Notes: generated from the sequence alone by a model not told the origin. Positions 6,949 to 13,918 are shown, counted from the stretch's first letter. The stretch: 15,662 bases of DNA from an uncultured Oscillospiraceae bacterium (GCA_900546895.1 UREO01000025.1:1-15662), one strand, 5' to 3'. Translations and numbers: made by a program.

Positions 6949-7983
6949 TCATAGGCAGATTCCTGCGTTTAAATTTGCAACGCTCTCCCGGATCGTCAGC
7001 CTGTTTGGCAAAAAGATTTTCACGGGCAGCCGGTGCCGTTTCTGGATTCTGTTGATGAGAATCTGCACCGCCACATTTCCCATTTCCACGATGGGCATCC
7101 CCACGGTAGTCAGCATCGGGGAAACGTATCCGGACAGTTCAATATTATCCATGCTGATGACGGAAAGCTGTTCCGGGACCTTGATTTTCGCCTCGGTAAA
7201 ACGGCGCAGGGCGGCGATTGCGACCATGTCGGTTGCACAGAAAACAGCGGTGGGAAGCGGGCTGGCGGTTCTGAGCAGATGCTCCGCCCCCTGATATCCT
7301 CCGGCCCCGTTTTGCGGGCAGTTGCTGATCAAGCCTGCGGAGCAATCCAGTCCCTGTTCACGGAGCGTATCAAGATACGCCCGGTACCGGACCTCGTTTG
7401 CAATCTCGCCAATATAGCCGATCCGCCGGTGACCGCAGGAAATCAGGTGCTTCATCGCAATCTGTGTCGCCTCGTATCCGTCGCAGATGACCTGATCGCA
7501 GCCGGCGGAGATAATGTTGCGGCCTACATAGACAAGGTTCCGATAGTGCTTTTCCAGAAAGCCGATATAGTCGGGACTGAACCGTCCCAGAACAATGGCT
7601 CCATCCGCTTTGAACAGCTCGATTTTCTCCGGCACGGTTGTTTTAATATCGAAAACGGAATAAGAGAGCCGCACGGGATAGCCCCACTCCATGGCCTGCT
7701 GTTCGATGACCCTTGCGAGCTGTGCAAAAAAAGGATCGTCGTCGATTTTCTTCGTTCTGCCCAAAATGCAGGCTACCGCACCCGCAGGCGCTTTTGGCGC
7801 CCTTGTTCTTCCCTGTTTCAGCTCCCGGGCGCTCTGATTGGGCGTGTACCCTGTTTCCCTGATGATCGACCAGACCCGGTCCCTTACTTCCTTGCGGGCG
7901 AAGCTGTCGTCCGGGGAGTTGATAATTCGCGATACGGTCGAAACAGACACCCCGGCTTTTGCCGCGATTTCTTTCAAAGTCAA
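6949..7983 (-). CDS. LacI-family transcriptional regulator, likely controlling sulfate assimilation
   Basis: A 344-residue DNA-binding regulator. Residues 1-25 are the LacI helix-turn-helix (MTLKEIAAKAGVSVSTVSRI), followed by a hinge segment YTPNQSARELKQG that keeps the leucine LacI-family proteins insert at a central CG. The rest is a periplasmic-binding-protein-like effector domain (DPFFAQLARVIEQQ, ADGAIVLGRF, CGHRRIGYIGE, PTAVFCATDMVAIAALRRF). The start is TTG, with AAAGGAGGA 7 nt upstream; no ATG fits. It lies between two sulfur operons and not beside the arabinose promoter, and PurR-like sites precede its own and both sulfur promoters. The effector is unknown; most relatives sense sugars, so a sugar ligand cannot be excluded. 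Confidence 0.85.
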   Translation of the reverse strand: MTLKEIAAKAGVSVSTVSRIINSPDDSFARKEVRDRVWSIIRETGYTPNQSARELKQGRTRAPKAPAGAVACILGRTKKIDDDPFFAQLARVIEQQAMEWGYPVRLSYSVFDIKTTVPEKIELFKADGAIVLGRFSPDYIGFLEKHYRNLVYVGRNIISAGCDQVICDGYEATQIAMKHLISCGHRRIGYIGEIANEVRYRAYLDTLREQGLDCSAGLISNCPQNGAGGYQGAEHLLRTASPLPTAVFCATDMVAIAALRRFTEAKIKVPEQLSVISMDNIELSGYVSPMLTTVGMPIVEMGNVAVQILINRIQKRHRLPVKIFLPNRLTIRESVANLNAGICL

Positions 7984-8008
7984 CTGGATTCCTCCTTTCT
8001 ATCGATAA

Positions 8009-8031
8009 ATACATATTAAAATTATATGTTT
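8009..8031. promoter_or_regulatory. AT-rich palindromic operator, LacI-family gene promoter
   Basis: ATACATAT (8009-8016) and ATATGTTT (8024-8031) flank a 7-nt spacer. The core ACATAT-N7-ATATGT is identical in arms and spacing to the element at 2736-2758. On the minus strand it begins 3 nt after the predicted -10, covering the expected transcription start of the regulator gene. Confidence 0.55.
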
Positions 8032-8034
8032 AAT

Positions 8035-8063
8035 ATAATACTTGTTTTCTATCAAAATTGCAA
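8035..8063 (-). promoter_or_regulatory. Sigma-A type promoter of the LacI-family gene
   Basis: Read on the minus strand: -35 TTGCAA (8063-8058), 17-nt spacer, -10 TATTAT (8040-8035). This is almost the same as the importer promoter (TTGCAG, 17 nt, TATTAT). The predicted start is about 45 nt from the TTG start codon. Confidence 0.6.
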
Positions 8064-8074
8064 GAGGAAAACCA

Positions 8075-8086
8075 GAAAACGTTTGC
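8075..8086. promoter_or_regulatory. PurR-like LacI-family operator in the divergent control region
   Basis: GAAAACGTTTGC (GCAAACGTTTTC on the minus strand) is symmetric at 10 of 12 positions around a central CG. Its edge lies exactly 11 nt upstream of the minus-strand -35 of the regulator gene, the same spacing as at the importer promoter. This suggests autoregulation, and possibly shared control of the divergent apr operon. Confidence 0.6.
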
Positions 8087-8099
8087 GCTGGTTTGCGCT
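8081..8099 (+). repeat. Direct repeat GTTTGCGCT, 10-nt period
   Basis: GTTTGCGCT occurs at 8081-8089 and again at 8091-8099, one helical turn apart. The first copy is the right half of the palindromic site at 8075-8086. A third related copy (GTTTGCGG) lies at 8128-8135. Half-sites on the same helix face suggest cooperative binding of one regulator. Confidence 0.5.
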
Positions 8100-8120
8100 T
8101 TGAATCGCGCAACTTTCTTG

Positions 8121-8132
8121 TGTAACGTTTGC
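8121..8132. promoter_or_regulatory. Half-conserved PurR-like operator upstream of the apr promoter
   Basis: TGTAACGTTTGC keeps the central CG and the right half GTTTGC; the left half is degenerate. It ends 11 nt before the predicted -35 of the apr operon, the same distance as at the two other promoters. Confidence 0.45.
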
Positions 8133-8143
8133 GGAATCAGCGC

Positions 8144-8172
8144 TGGCTTTTTCGGTGTATTCCGCGTATAAT
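8144..8172 (+). promoter_or_regulatory. Promoter of the apr-cys-sulfite reductase operon
   Basis: A consensus -10 TATAAT (8167-8172) is preceded at 17 nt by a poor -35, TGGCTT (8144-8149). A perfect -10 with a weak -35 and an upstream regulator site would fit a promoter that needs activation. Transcription would start near 8179, about 35 nt before the aprA start codon. Confidence 0.5.
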
Positions 8173-8173
8173 A

Positions 8174-8197
8174 ATCAATATCATATTAAATATGTAT
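8174..8197. promoter_or_regulatory. Degenerate AT-rich palindrome at the apr promoter
   Basis: The right arm ATATGTAT (8190-8197) is identical to that of the importer site. The left arm ATCAATAT (8174-8181) matches 6 of 8, with a spacer of 8 instead of 7 nt. A shorter symmetric core, CATATT-A-AATATG, spans 8182-8194. It lies right after the -10, as at the other two promoters. Confidence 0.4.
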
Positions 8198-8214
8198 GTA
8201 AAGTAGGTGATAAG

Positions 8215-9888
8215 ATGGATTTGGAAATCAGAACGCTGACCACGGATTTTCTGATTATCGGCGGCGGTACGGCGGGCTGTTACGCGGCGCTGACCTTCTG
8301 TGAAGCGCCCGGCGGCAGTGTGTTGATCGCTGAAAAGGCGGACATCGAACGAAGCGGCTGCCTAGCTGCCGGGGTAAATGCCATCAACGCCTATATCGTG
8401 CCGGGGAAAACGCCTCAGGATTATGTAGATTATGCCCGTGCGGACGCACAGGGGATTGTCCGGGGCGATCTGCTGCTGACCATGGCCGAGGGACTGAATC
8501 GCACGGCTGCCAAATTGGAGTCTCTGGGACTGACGATTCTGAAGGATGCTCAGGGACGGTATGCGGCCCGCGGCGGCCGCAATATCAAAATCAACGGCGA
8601 GAATATCAAGCCGATTTTAGCCGCAGCCGTTGCCGCTCAGCCGCGAATCACCGTGCTGAACCGGGTGAATGTGTTTGAATACATCGTCAGGGACGGCCGG
8701 ATTCTCGGGGCCTATGCAATCGGCGTTGACGAACCGGTGCTCTACGTGCTTTCGGCCAAAGCCGTGCTTTGTGCCACCGGCGGCGCGGCGGGGCTGTACC
8801 GGCCCAACCACCCCGGGTTTTCCCGCCATAAAATGTGGTATCCGCCTTTCAACACGGGTGCGGGCTACGCCATGGGTATTCTTGCCGGGGCGGAAATGAC
8901 CACCTTTGAAATGCGCTTCATCGCTCTGCGCTGCAAGGACACCATTGCTCCGACCGGGACGCTGGCGCAGGGAGTGGGCGCGAAACAAATCAACGCGCTG
9001 GGCGAAGTGTACGAGCAGAAATACGGCGTTACCACCTCCCAGCGGGTACACGGTACGGTGATGGAAAATCTGGAAGGGCGCGGCCCTTGTTATCTGCGGA
9101 CCGTGGGAATTACCAAAGAGCAGGACGAGGAGCTGCAAAAAGCCTATCTCAATATGGCCCCCGGCCAAACCCTGCGGTGGCTGGAAAGCGGCCGGACGCC
9201 GGGCGTGCAAAATGTGGAGATCGAGGGCACCGAGCCGTATATCGTCGGCGGGCATACCGCCAGCGGGTATTGGGTGGACACCCGCCGCGAAACCACGATC
9301 AAGGGCCTGTTCGCGGCGGGGGATGTGGCCGGAGGCTGCCCGCAGAAATACGTTACGGGCGCGTTTGTGGAAGGGGAGATCGCGGCGAGAGCGGCAGCAG
9401 CTTATCTGGACGATCAAACGGCCCCTCTCGATCCGAGGGATGCCGAAGAAAAAAAACGATGGCTGGAGGGCTTTCTGAACCGCCCCGCGGCACCGTACGG
9501 TACCGACAAGCTGGAAGAAGCCATGCAGTCCGTAATGGACGAATACGCGGGCGGAATCGGCGCTCATTACCGTTTTTCAGAGATATCCCTGCGCATAGCC
9601 GCTGAAAAAATCCGTGAGCTGGAACGGAAAACCGAATTGCTGGCCGCTTCGGAGATGCAGGAGCTGGTTTACCTGTTGGAGCTGCGTGAGCGCCTGACAC
9701 TCTGTAAATCGGTGATCGCGCACTTGGGAGCGCGCAAGGAAACCCGCTGGCACAGCTTCGCCGAAAATACCGATTACCCGGAAAGCGGCGCCGAGTGGAA
9801 CTGCTATGTCAATTCCCGGCTGGAAAACGGGCGGCTGAACATGATTTTCAGGCCGCTTGTGCGGGAGGGAGACGCGTATGAGCATTGA
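8215..9888 (+). CDS. aprA: Adenylylsulfate (APS) reductase, flavoprotein alpha subunit
   Basis: Reduces APS to sulfite and AMP with FAD, taking electrons from AprB. The 557 residues start at an ATG preceded by TAGGTGA; an earlier in-frame GTG (8155) lies upstream of the promoter and is rejected. The FAD motif GGGTAG is at residues 16-21. Likely counterparts of the archaeal AprA active-site residues are N55 or N58 (VNAINAY), W208 (KMWYPP), R234 (FEMRF) and H347 (GGHTASGYWVD). The C-terminal FAD contact LFAAGDVAGG (365-374) is clear, and a helical domain follows (about 410-557). Dissimilatory AprA is nearer 640 residues, so this is a compact, probably assimilatory form. Fumarate reductase and aspartate oxidase are related, but the partner AprB and neighbouring ATP sulfurylase argue against them. 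Confidence 0.88.
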   Translation: MDLEIRTLTTDFLIIGGGTAGCYAALTFCEAPGGSVLIAEKADIERSGCLAAGVNAINAYIVPGKTPQDYVDYARADAQGIVRGDLLLTMAEGLNRTAAKLESLGLTILKDAQGRYAARGGRNIKINGENIKPILAAAVAAQPRITVLNRVNVFEYIVRDGRILGAYAIGVDEPVLYVLSAKAVLCATGGAAGLYRPNHPGFSRHKMWYPPFNTGAGYAMGILAGAEMTTFEMRFIALRCKDTIAPTGTLAQGVGAKQINALGEVYEQKYGVTTSQRVHGTVMENLEGRGPCYLRTVGITKEQDEELQKAYLNMAPGQTLRWLESGRTPGVQNVEIEGTEPYIVGGHTASGYWVDTRRETTIKGLFAAGDVAGGCPQKYVTGAFVEGEIAARAAAAYLDDQTAPLDPRDAEEKKRWLEGFLNRPAAPYGTDKLEEAMQSVMDEYAGGIGAHYRFSEISLRIAAEKIRELERKTELLAASEMQELVYLLELRERLTLCKSVIAHLGARKETRWHSFAENTDYPESGAEWNCYVNSRLENGRLNMIFRPLVREGDAYEH

Positions 9889-10192
9889 AATTACCGCGGC
9901 AAAATGTATCGGCTGCGGGCGGTGCCGCAAAGTCTGCCCCGGCAGCCTGATCCGCCTGGACGAAACGGGGAAAGCGGTAATCCCGCGCCCCGAGAGATGT
10001 TGGGGGTGCGCTTCCTGCGTCAAGGAATGCCCGGTGCAGGCGATCACCATGTTTCTGGGAGAAGATATGGGCGGCCTAGGCGGCCGGCTTACCGTCCGGC
10101 GGGAAAACACCCTGCTGCACTGGACCGTCACGAATCCGGACGGCAGCGCCAAGACCCTTACGGTGAACAGCCGCGATTCAAATAATTATTAG
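9878..10192 (+). CDS. aprB: APS reductase beta subunit, two [4Fe-4S] ferredoxin
   Basis: Passes electrons to the AprA flavin. I start it at ATG 9878, with GGAGGGA (9864-9870) 7 nt upstream; it overlaps the aprA stop by 11 nt. The product is 104 residues. It has two ferredoxin motifs, CIGCGRCRKVCP (C10, C13, C16, C20) and CWGCASCVKECP (C41, C44, C47, C51), each followed by proline. A C-terminal strand-rich tail (about 65-104) replaces the long AprB extension of dissimilatory enzymes. The motifs alone would only say ferredoxin; the overlap with aprA makes the AprB call firm. The electron donor to it is not visible in the window. Confidence 0.88.
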   Translation: MSIEITAAKCIGCGRCRKVCPGSLIRLDETGKAVIPRPERCWGCASCVKECPVQAITMFLGEDMGGLGGRLTVRRENTLLHWTVTNPDGSAKTLTVNSRDSNNY

Positions 10193-10203
10193 GAGTGAAC
10201 TCC

Positions 10204-11100
10204 ATGCCACTGACGCACTTAGATAAACTGGAGGCCGAGGCCATCTATATTTTCCGGGAGGTAGCCGCGGAATGCGAGCGGCCGGTCATGCTCTATTCCA
10301 TTGGCAAGGACTCGTCGGTCATGCTCCATCTGGCTCTGAAAGCCTTTTATCCCGAAAAACCGCCTTTTCCCTTTCTGCACATCGACACCAGCTGGAAATT
10401 TCACGAAATGATTGAATTCCGGGACAGGCGGGCAAAGGAACTGGGCATCAATATGCTGGTCTACCGCAATGAAGCCGCGATCGCTCAGGGAATCAACCCG
10501 TTCGACCACGGCGCGGCTTATACCGACATCATGAAAACGCAGGCGCTTAGGGAAGCGCTGACCAAATATCAGTTTACGGCGGCTTTTGGCGGCGGGCGGC
10601 GCGACGAGGAGAAGTCGCGTGCCAAGGAACGGATTTTTTCTTTCCGTAATGAGCATCATGCCTGGGACCCCAAAAATCAGCGGCCCGAAATGTGGAAGCT
10701 TTACAATACCCGGATCAATAAAGGCGAGAGCATGCGGGTATTTCCTATTTCCAACTGGACGGAAAAAGATATCTGGCAATACATACGCCGCGAAAATATT
10801 GAGATCGTGCCGCTATATTTTGCCGCCGAGCGCCCGGTGGTGTACCGGGACGGTAATATCATCATGGTGGACGACGACCGGATGCGCCTGTTTCCGGGCG
10901 AAAAGCCGCAGATGAAAAAGGTGCGCTTCCGCACTTTGGGCTGCTACCCCCTTACCGGCGGGGTAGAATCCGAGGCCGACACGCTGGACGCGGTGATTGC
11001 CGAAACGCTCGCCGCCGTGACCTCCGAGCGTACCAGCCGGGTCATTGACAACGAAGAGGCGGGAAGCATGGAACGGCGCAAACGGGAGGGGTATTTCTAA
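10204..11100 (+). CDS. cysD: Sulfate adenylyltransferase small subunit (ATP sulfurylase)
   Basis: Forms APS from sulfate and ATP, with the GTPase CysN driving the reaction. The 298-residue length matches E. coli CysD (302). The ATP pyrophosphatase loop is SIGKDSS (32-38). Other family segments are FLHIDTSWKF, AFGGGRRDEEKSRAKER, FPISNWTEKDIWQYI and RFRTLGCYPLTGG. I choose ATG 10204, with AGGAG (10191-10195) 8 nt upstream, over a GTG 9 bp earlier that overlaps the ribosome binding site. It follows aprB by 11 bp and overlaps cysN by one base (TAATG). Confidence 0.95.
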   Translation: MPLTHLDKLEAEAIYIFREVAAECERPVMLYSIGKDSSVMLHLALKAFYPEKPPFPFLHIDTSWKFHEMIEFRDRRAKELGINMLVYRNEAAIAQGINPFDHGAAYTDIMKTQALREALTKYQFTAAFGGGRRDEEKSRAKERIFSFRNEHHAWDPKNQRPEMWKLYNTRINKGESMRVFPISNWTEKDIWQYIRRENIEIVPLYFAAERPVVYRDGNIIMVDDDRMRLFPGEKPQMKKVRFRTLGCYPLTGGVESEADTLDAVIAETLAAVTSERTSRVIDNEEAGSMERRKREGYF

Positions 11101-12713
11101 TGAGCAATGCGGAAAACGGACTTCTAAAATTTATCACGTGCGGCAGCGTGGACGACGGAAAATCCACCCTGATCGGGCATATCCTTTACGATTCCAAGCT
11201 GCTGTACACCGATCAGGAGCAGGCGCTGGTCCTGGACAGTCAGGTGGGCAGCCGGGGAGGGAAAATCGACTACTCCCTCCTGCTGGACGGCCTGATGGCC
11301 GAGCGCGAGCAGGGAATTACCATTGACGTGGCCTACCGCTACTTTACCACGGACCGGCGCAGCTTCATTGTGGCGGACACCCCCGGCCATGAGGAATATA
11401 CCCGGAATATGGCGGTGGGGGCGTCCTTTGCCGACCTGGCGGTGATTCTGTTGGACGCTTCTCAGGGTGTGCTGGTACAGACCCGCCGTCACGCCCGGAT
11501 CTGCGCCCTGATGGGTATCCGGTATTTTGTGTTCGCGGTAAATAAAATGGACCTGATCGGATATGACGAAAAACGCTTTCTCGAGATTTCCGGGGAGATC
11601 GGAAAGCTCCGGGCGGAGCTGGGACTGGAAAACGCGGTTATCATCCCCGTTTCGGCCACCGAGGGCGACAATGTTACCCAGCATTCCGGCAAAATGGCGT
11701 GGTATCGCGGCGAGACCCTTTTGGAGCATCTGGAAACGGTGGACATTTCGGGGGGCGCGCCGGAAGCCGGGTTTTATCTGCCGGTGCAGCGGGTCTGCCG
11801 TCCGGACCACAGCTTCCGCGGCTTTCAGGGACAGATTGAAGCCGGAAAAGTCGCGGTCGGCGATCTGCTGACCGCTCTGCCCAGCGGCGAAGCCGCGCTG
11901 GTCAAGTCGATTCATATCGCGGATAAACAGGCGGAGACCGCGGCCCTGGGCCAGCCCGTCACCCTTCAGCTGGACCGCGAGGTGGATGTTTCGCGCGGCT
12001 GTGTGCTGGCCAGAAACGCCGAACTGAAAACAGACAAATCCTTCTCGGCCACCCTGCTTTGGATGGATGACCAGAAGCTGGTTCCCGGAAAGGATTACTG
12101 GATCAAGCTGGGGACAAAGCTGCTCCCCGCCATTGTTACGGGAATCCGCCATAAGGTGGACGTAAACAGCGGCGCGCTGCTTACCGCCAGCTCGGTTACC
12201 AAAAATGAAATCGTCCGGTGCGAGATCGTGCTTTCCGAACCGGCGGTGTTGGATGAATTCCGTTTGCACAAAACGCTGGGCGAGCTGATTTTAATTGACC
12301 GGATCACCCACGCCACCGCCGCCTGCGGCGTCATTGAGGCCGCGGGGGACGGGAAGCGGGACGGTGTTTTCCTGCGCGACGGCTCCGACAAGCTGAAAAT
12401 CAACCTTTTCGACCGCTTTTATTACCATGAGGACGTCCATACCGTTCTGCGGCACAGCCCTTCGCCAGTCACTTATGCAAAAGGGGATGCGCTGCCCCTG
12501 CGGAGCGGGGCCTTCGCATATCCTCCCGATTTTGATCTGGCGTCCGACTCCGGCTTTGCAAACATCCGGGGCGGCGTTTTTGCCGGATTTGGTCCGCGTG
12601 AACGCCGATACCCGCTCCTGGACGCAAATGGTATCGAATTAGAAATAAACCCGCCGCGGGACTTTGGAAAGTACCGCAGGGTGATGGTTTGGGAGAAGGA
12701 TTATGAGATTTAG
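11100..12713 (+). CDS. cysN: Sulfate adenylyltransferase GTPase subunit, with a C-terminal extension
   Basis: GTPase partner of CysD, related to elongation factor Tu. GTP-binding motifs are GSVDDGKS (15-22), DTPGHE (93-98) and NKMD (148-151). Beta-barrel domains follow to about residue 412. The protein is 537 residues, longer than E. coli CysN (475) but shorter than CysN-CysC fusions (about 630). The extra 120 or so residues (about 415-537, including FANIRGGVFAGFGPRERRYP) lack a second P-loop, so this is not an APS kinase domain. That fits the pathway, since AprAB uses APS directly. I do not recognise the extension. The start overlaps the cysD stop by one base. Confidence 0.93.
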   Translation: MSNAENGLLKFITCGSVDDGKSTLIGHILYDSKLLYTDQEQALVLDSQVGSRGGKIDYSLLLDGLMAEREQGITIDVAYRYFTTDRRSFIVADTPGHEEYTRNMAVGASFADLAVILLDASQGVLVQTRRHARICALMGIRYFVFAVNKMDLIGYDEKRFLEISGEIGKLRAELGLENAVIIPVSATEGDNVTQHSGKMAWYRGETLLEHLETVDISGGAPEAGFYLPVQRVCRPDHSFRGFQGQIEAGKVAVGDLLTALPSGEAALVKSIHIADKQAETAALGQPVTLQLDREVDVSRGCVLARNAELKTDKSFSATLLWMDDQKLVPGKDYWIKLGTKLLPAIVTGIRHKVDVNSGALLTASSVTKNEIVRCEIVLSEPAVLDEFRLHKTLGELILIDRITHATAACGVIEAAGDGKRDGVFLRDGSDKLKINLFDRFYYHEDVHTVLRHSPSPVTYAKGDALPLRSGAFAYPPDFDLASDSGFANIRGGVFAGFGPRERRYPLLDANGIELEINPPRDFGKYRRVMVWEKDYEI

Positions 12714-12819
12714 GATAAAGCCGCTGCACGGCGGCATGGCGGAGCGATTCTCACCCTCCGGCCCGATTCCCGGACGGTTCCCAAAATACAAGAAAGCGGT
12801 GATTTTGAATGGCGACTGA
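12703..12819 (+). CDS. Possible 38-residue small protein between cysN and the sulfite reductase gene
   Basis: A short frame starting MRFRIKPLHGGMAERFSPSG and ending in NGD with a TGA at 12817-12819. It fills the only long gap in this part of the operon. Its ATG lies inside the cysN end (11-nt overlap) with GGGAGAAGGA just upstream (12691-12700), and its end overlaps the sulfite reductase start by 11 nt. That downstream gene has only a weak ribosome binding site, so this frame may provide translational coupling. The peptide is basic, with no Cys, no membrane segment and no motif I recognise. Coding status is uncertain. Confidence 0.4.
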   Translation: MRFRIKPLHGGMAERFSPSGPIPGRFPKYKKAVILNGD

Positions 12820-13669
12820 TTACAAAGCGCTAAAAAACGGCGGATTTATGAGGCAGGTGCAGAAAAACAATTTTTCCCTCCGGCTGAAGGTGGTGGGCGG
12901 AAACCTTACTGCCGACCAGCTTTTGACTGTCGCCGAGATCAGCAAAAAATACGGCGACGGGTACGTGCACCTTACCTCCCGGCAGGGAGTGGAGATTCCC
13001 TTCATCAAGCTGGACGATGTGGAGCCGGTCAAGGCGGAACTGAAAGCGGGAGGCGTCGACACCGGTGTATGCGGGCCCCGCGTGCGCACGGTCACAGCTT
13101 GTCAGGGCAGCAAAATCTGCTCCTCCGGCTGCATCGATACCTACTCGCTGGCGGTGGAAATCTCCGACCGCTATTTTGGCCGGGCGCTGCCCCACAAGTT
13201 CAAATTCGGGATTACCGGCTGTATGAACAACTGCCTCAAGGCAGAGGAAAACGATTTGGGCATTAAGGGCGGCTATGCGGTCGAGTGGCTTCCGGATGCC
13301 TGCACCCTCTGCGGTGTGTGCTCGAAAGCCTGTCGGGAAGGGGCCATCACCCAAACCGACAGCGAGATTTTGCTGGACGCGAGCAAATGCAGCCATTGCG
13401 GCCGGTGCGTCAAATCCTGTCCCTTTGACGCGTGGAAGGGCAAGCCGGGGTATCTTCTTTCTTTCGGCGGCACCTTCGGGAACCTGATTGCCAAGGGAGA
13501 GCAGTTTTTACCCATTATCCATGACAAGGAGACGCTGTTCCGGGTGGCTGACGCGGCCCTGACGTTTTTTGATCAGCACGCCAAGCCCAGCGAACGTTTC
13601 CGGGTGGCCATCGACCGTGCTGGCTGGGACGTATTCCAGGAAGAAATGGAGGCGGCGTATCGTGGGTGA
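12809..13669 (+). CDS. Siroheme sulfite reductase with two ferredoxin clusters (AsrC-like)
   Basis: Six-electron reduction of sulfite to sulfide. The 286 residues hold a half-size nitrite/sulfite reductase core. The siroheme-[4Fe-4S] ligands are C98 and C104 (TACQGSKICSSGC) and C138 and C142 (GITGCMNNC). Inserted after them are two ferredoxin motifs, CTLCGVCSKAC (C165, C168, C171, C175) and CSHCGRCVKSC (C194, C197, C200, C204). This arrangement is that of anaerobic sulfite reductase subunit C and small archaeal-type enzymes, not of the large NADPH enzyme CysI. No separate AsrA or AsrB electron-transfer subunits are nearby, so reduced ferredoxin is a likely donor. Dissimilatory and nitrite reductases share the fold, but the operon points to assimilatory sulfite reduction. 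The preceding ribosome binding site is weak. Confidence 0.88.
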   Translation: MATDYKALKNGGFMRQVQKNNFSLRLKVVGGNLTADQLLTVAEISKKYGDGYVHLTSRQGVEIPFIKLDDVEPVKAELKAGGVDTGVCGPRVRTVTACQGSKICSSGCIDTYSLAVEISDRYFGRALPHKFKFGITGCMNNCLKAEENDLGIKGGYAVEWLPDACTLCGVCSKACREGAITQTDSEILLDASKCSHCGRCVKSCPFDAWKGKPGYLLSFGGTFGNLIAKGEQFLPIIHDKETLFRVADAALTFFDQHAKPSERFRVAIDRAGWDVFQEEMEAAYRG

Positions 13670-13907
13670 ATACCTCATTAATGAAACAGTGGATATCACG
13701 GATGTGGTCTGCCCGGTGACCTTTGTCAAGGCAAAGGTCGCATTGGAGGAACTGGAGGAAGGACAGATTCTCTCGATCCGCATGAATGACGGCGAACCGG
13801 TGCAAAACGTCCCCCGCAGTGTCAAAGAGGAAGGGCATCAGATTTTGAAGCTCACCGACAACGGCGACGGCACCTATAACCTCATTGTCCGGAAAACGGC
13901 CGATTAA
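13662..13907 (+). CDS. TusA-family sulfur carrier protein
   Basis: An 81-residue protein of exactly TusA-like size. It starts at GTG 13662 with GGAGG (13648-13652) 9 nt upstream, overlapping the sulfite reductase stop by 8 nt. An open frame extends further upstream but only inside the sulfite reductase gene. The motif VDITDVVCPVTFVKAKVALE carries the single Cys-Pro that in TusA proteins holds persulfide sulfur, followed by LEELEEGQILSIRMNDGEP and a typical C-terminal strand. Its overlap with the sulfite reductase gene suggests that it receives or buffers the sulfur produced there, or assists transfer to the ThiS-like carrier. That role is inferred from position. Confidence 0.85.
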   Translation: MGEYLINETVDITDVVCPVTFVKAKVALEELEEGQILSIRMNDGEPVQNVPRSVKEEGHQILKLTDNGDGTYNLIVRKTAD

Positions 13908-13918
13908 GCGCCGGTCAG

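Noticed and set aside
6949..7983. The LacI-family protein as the regulator of the neighbouring arabinose operon
   Set aside because: The arabinose operon ends at a strong terminator with the importer operon in between, and the matching operator-like sites lie at the sulfur promoters. The araB promoter is outside the window, so a role there cannot be fully excluded.
8215..9888. AprA read as fumarate reductase or L-aspartate oxidase
   Set aside because: These share the fold, but the AprB-type ferredoxin overlaps its gene end, ATP sulfurylase follows, and the AprA-like arginine and histidine segments are present.
12342..12713. A fused APS kinase domain on CysN
   Set aside because: The extension has no second Walker A P-loop of the GLSGSGKST type and is too short for CysC.
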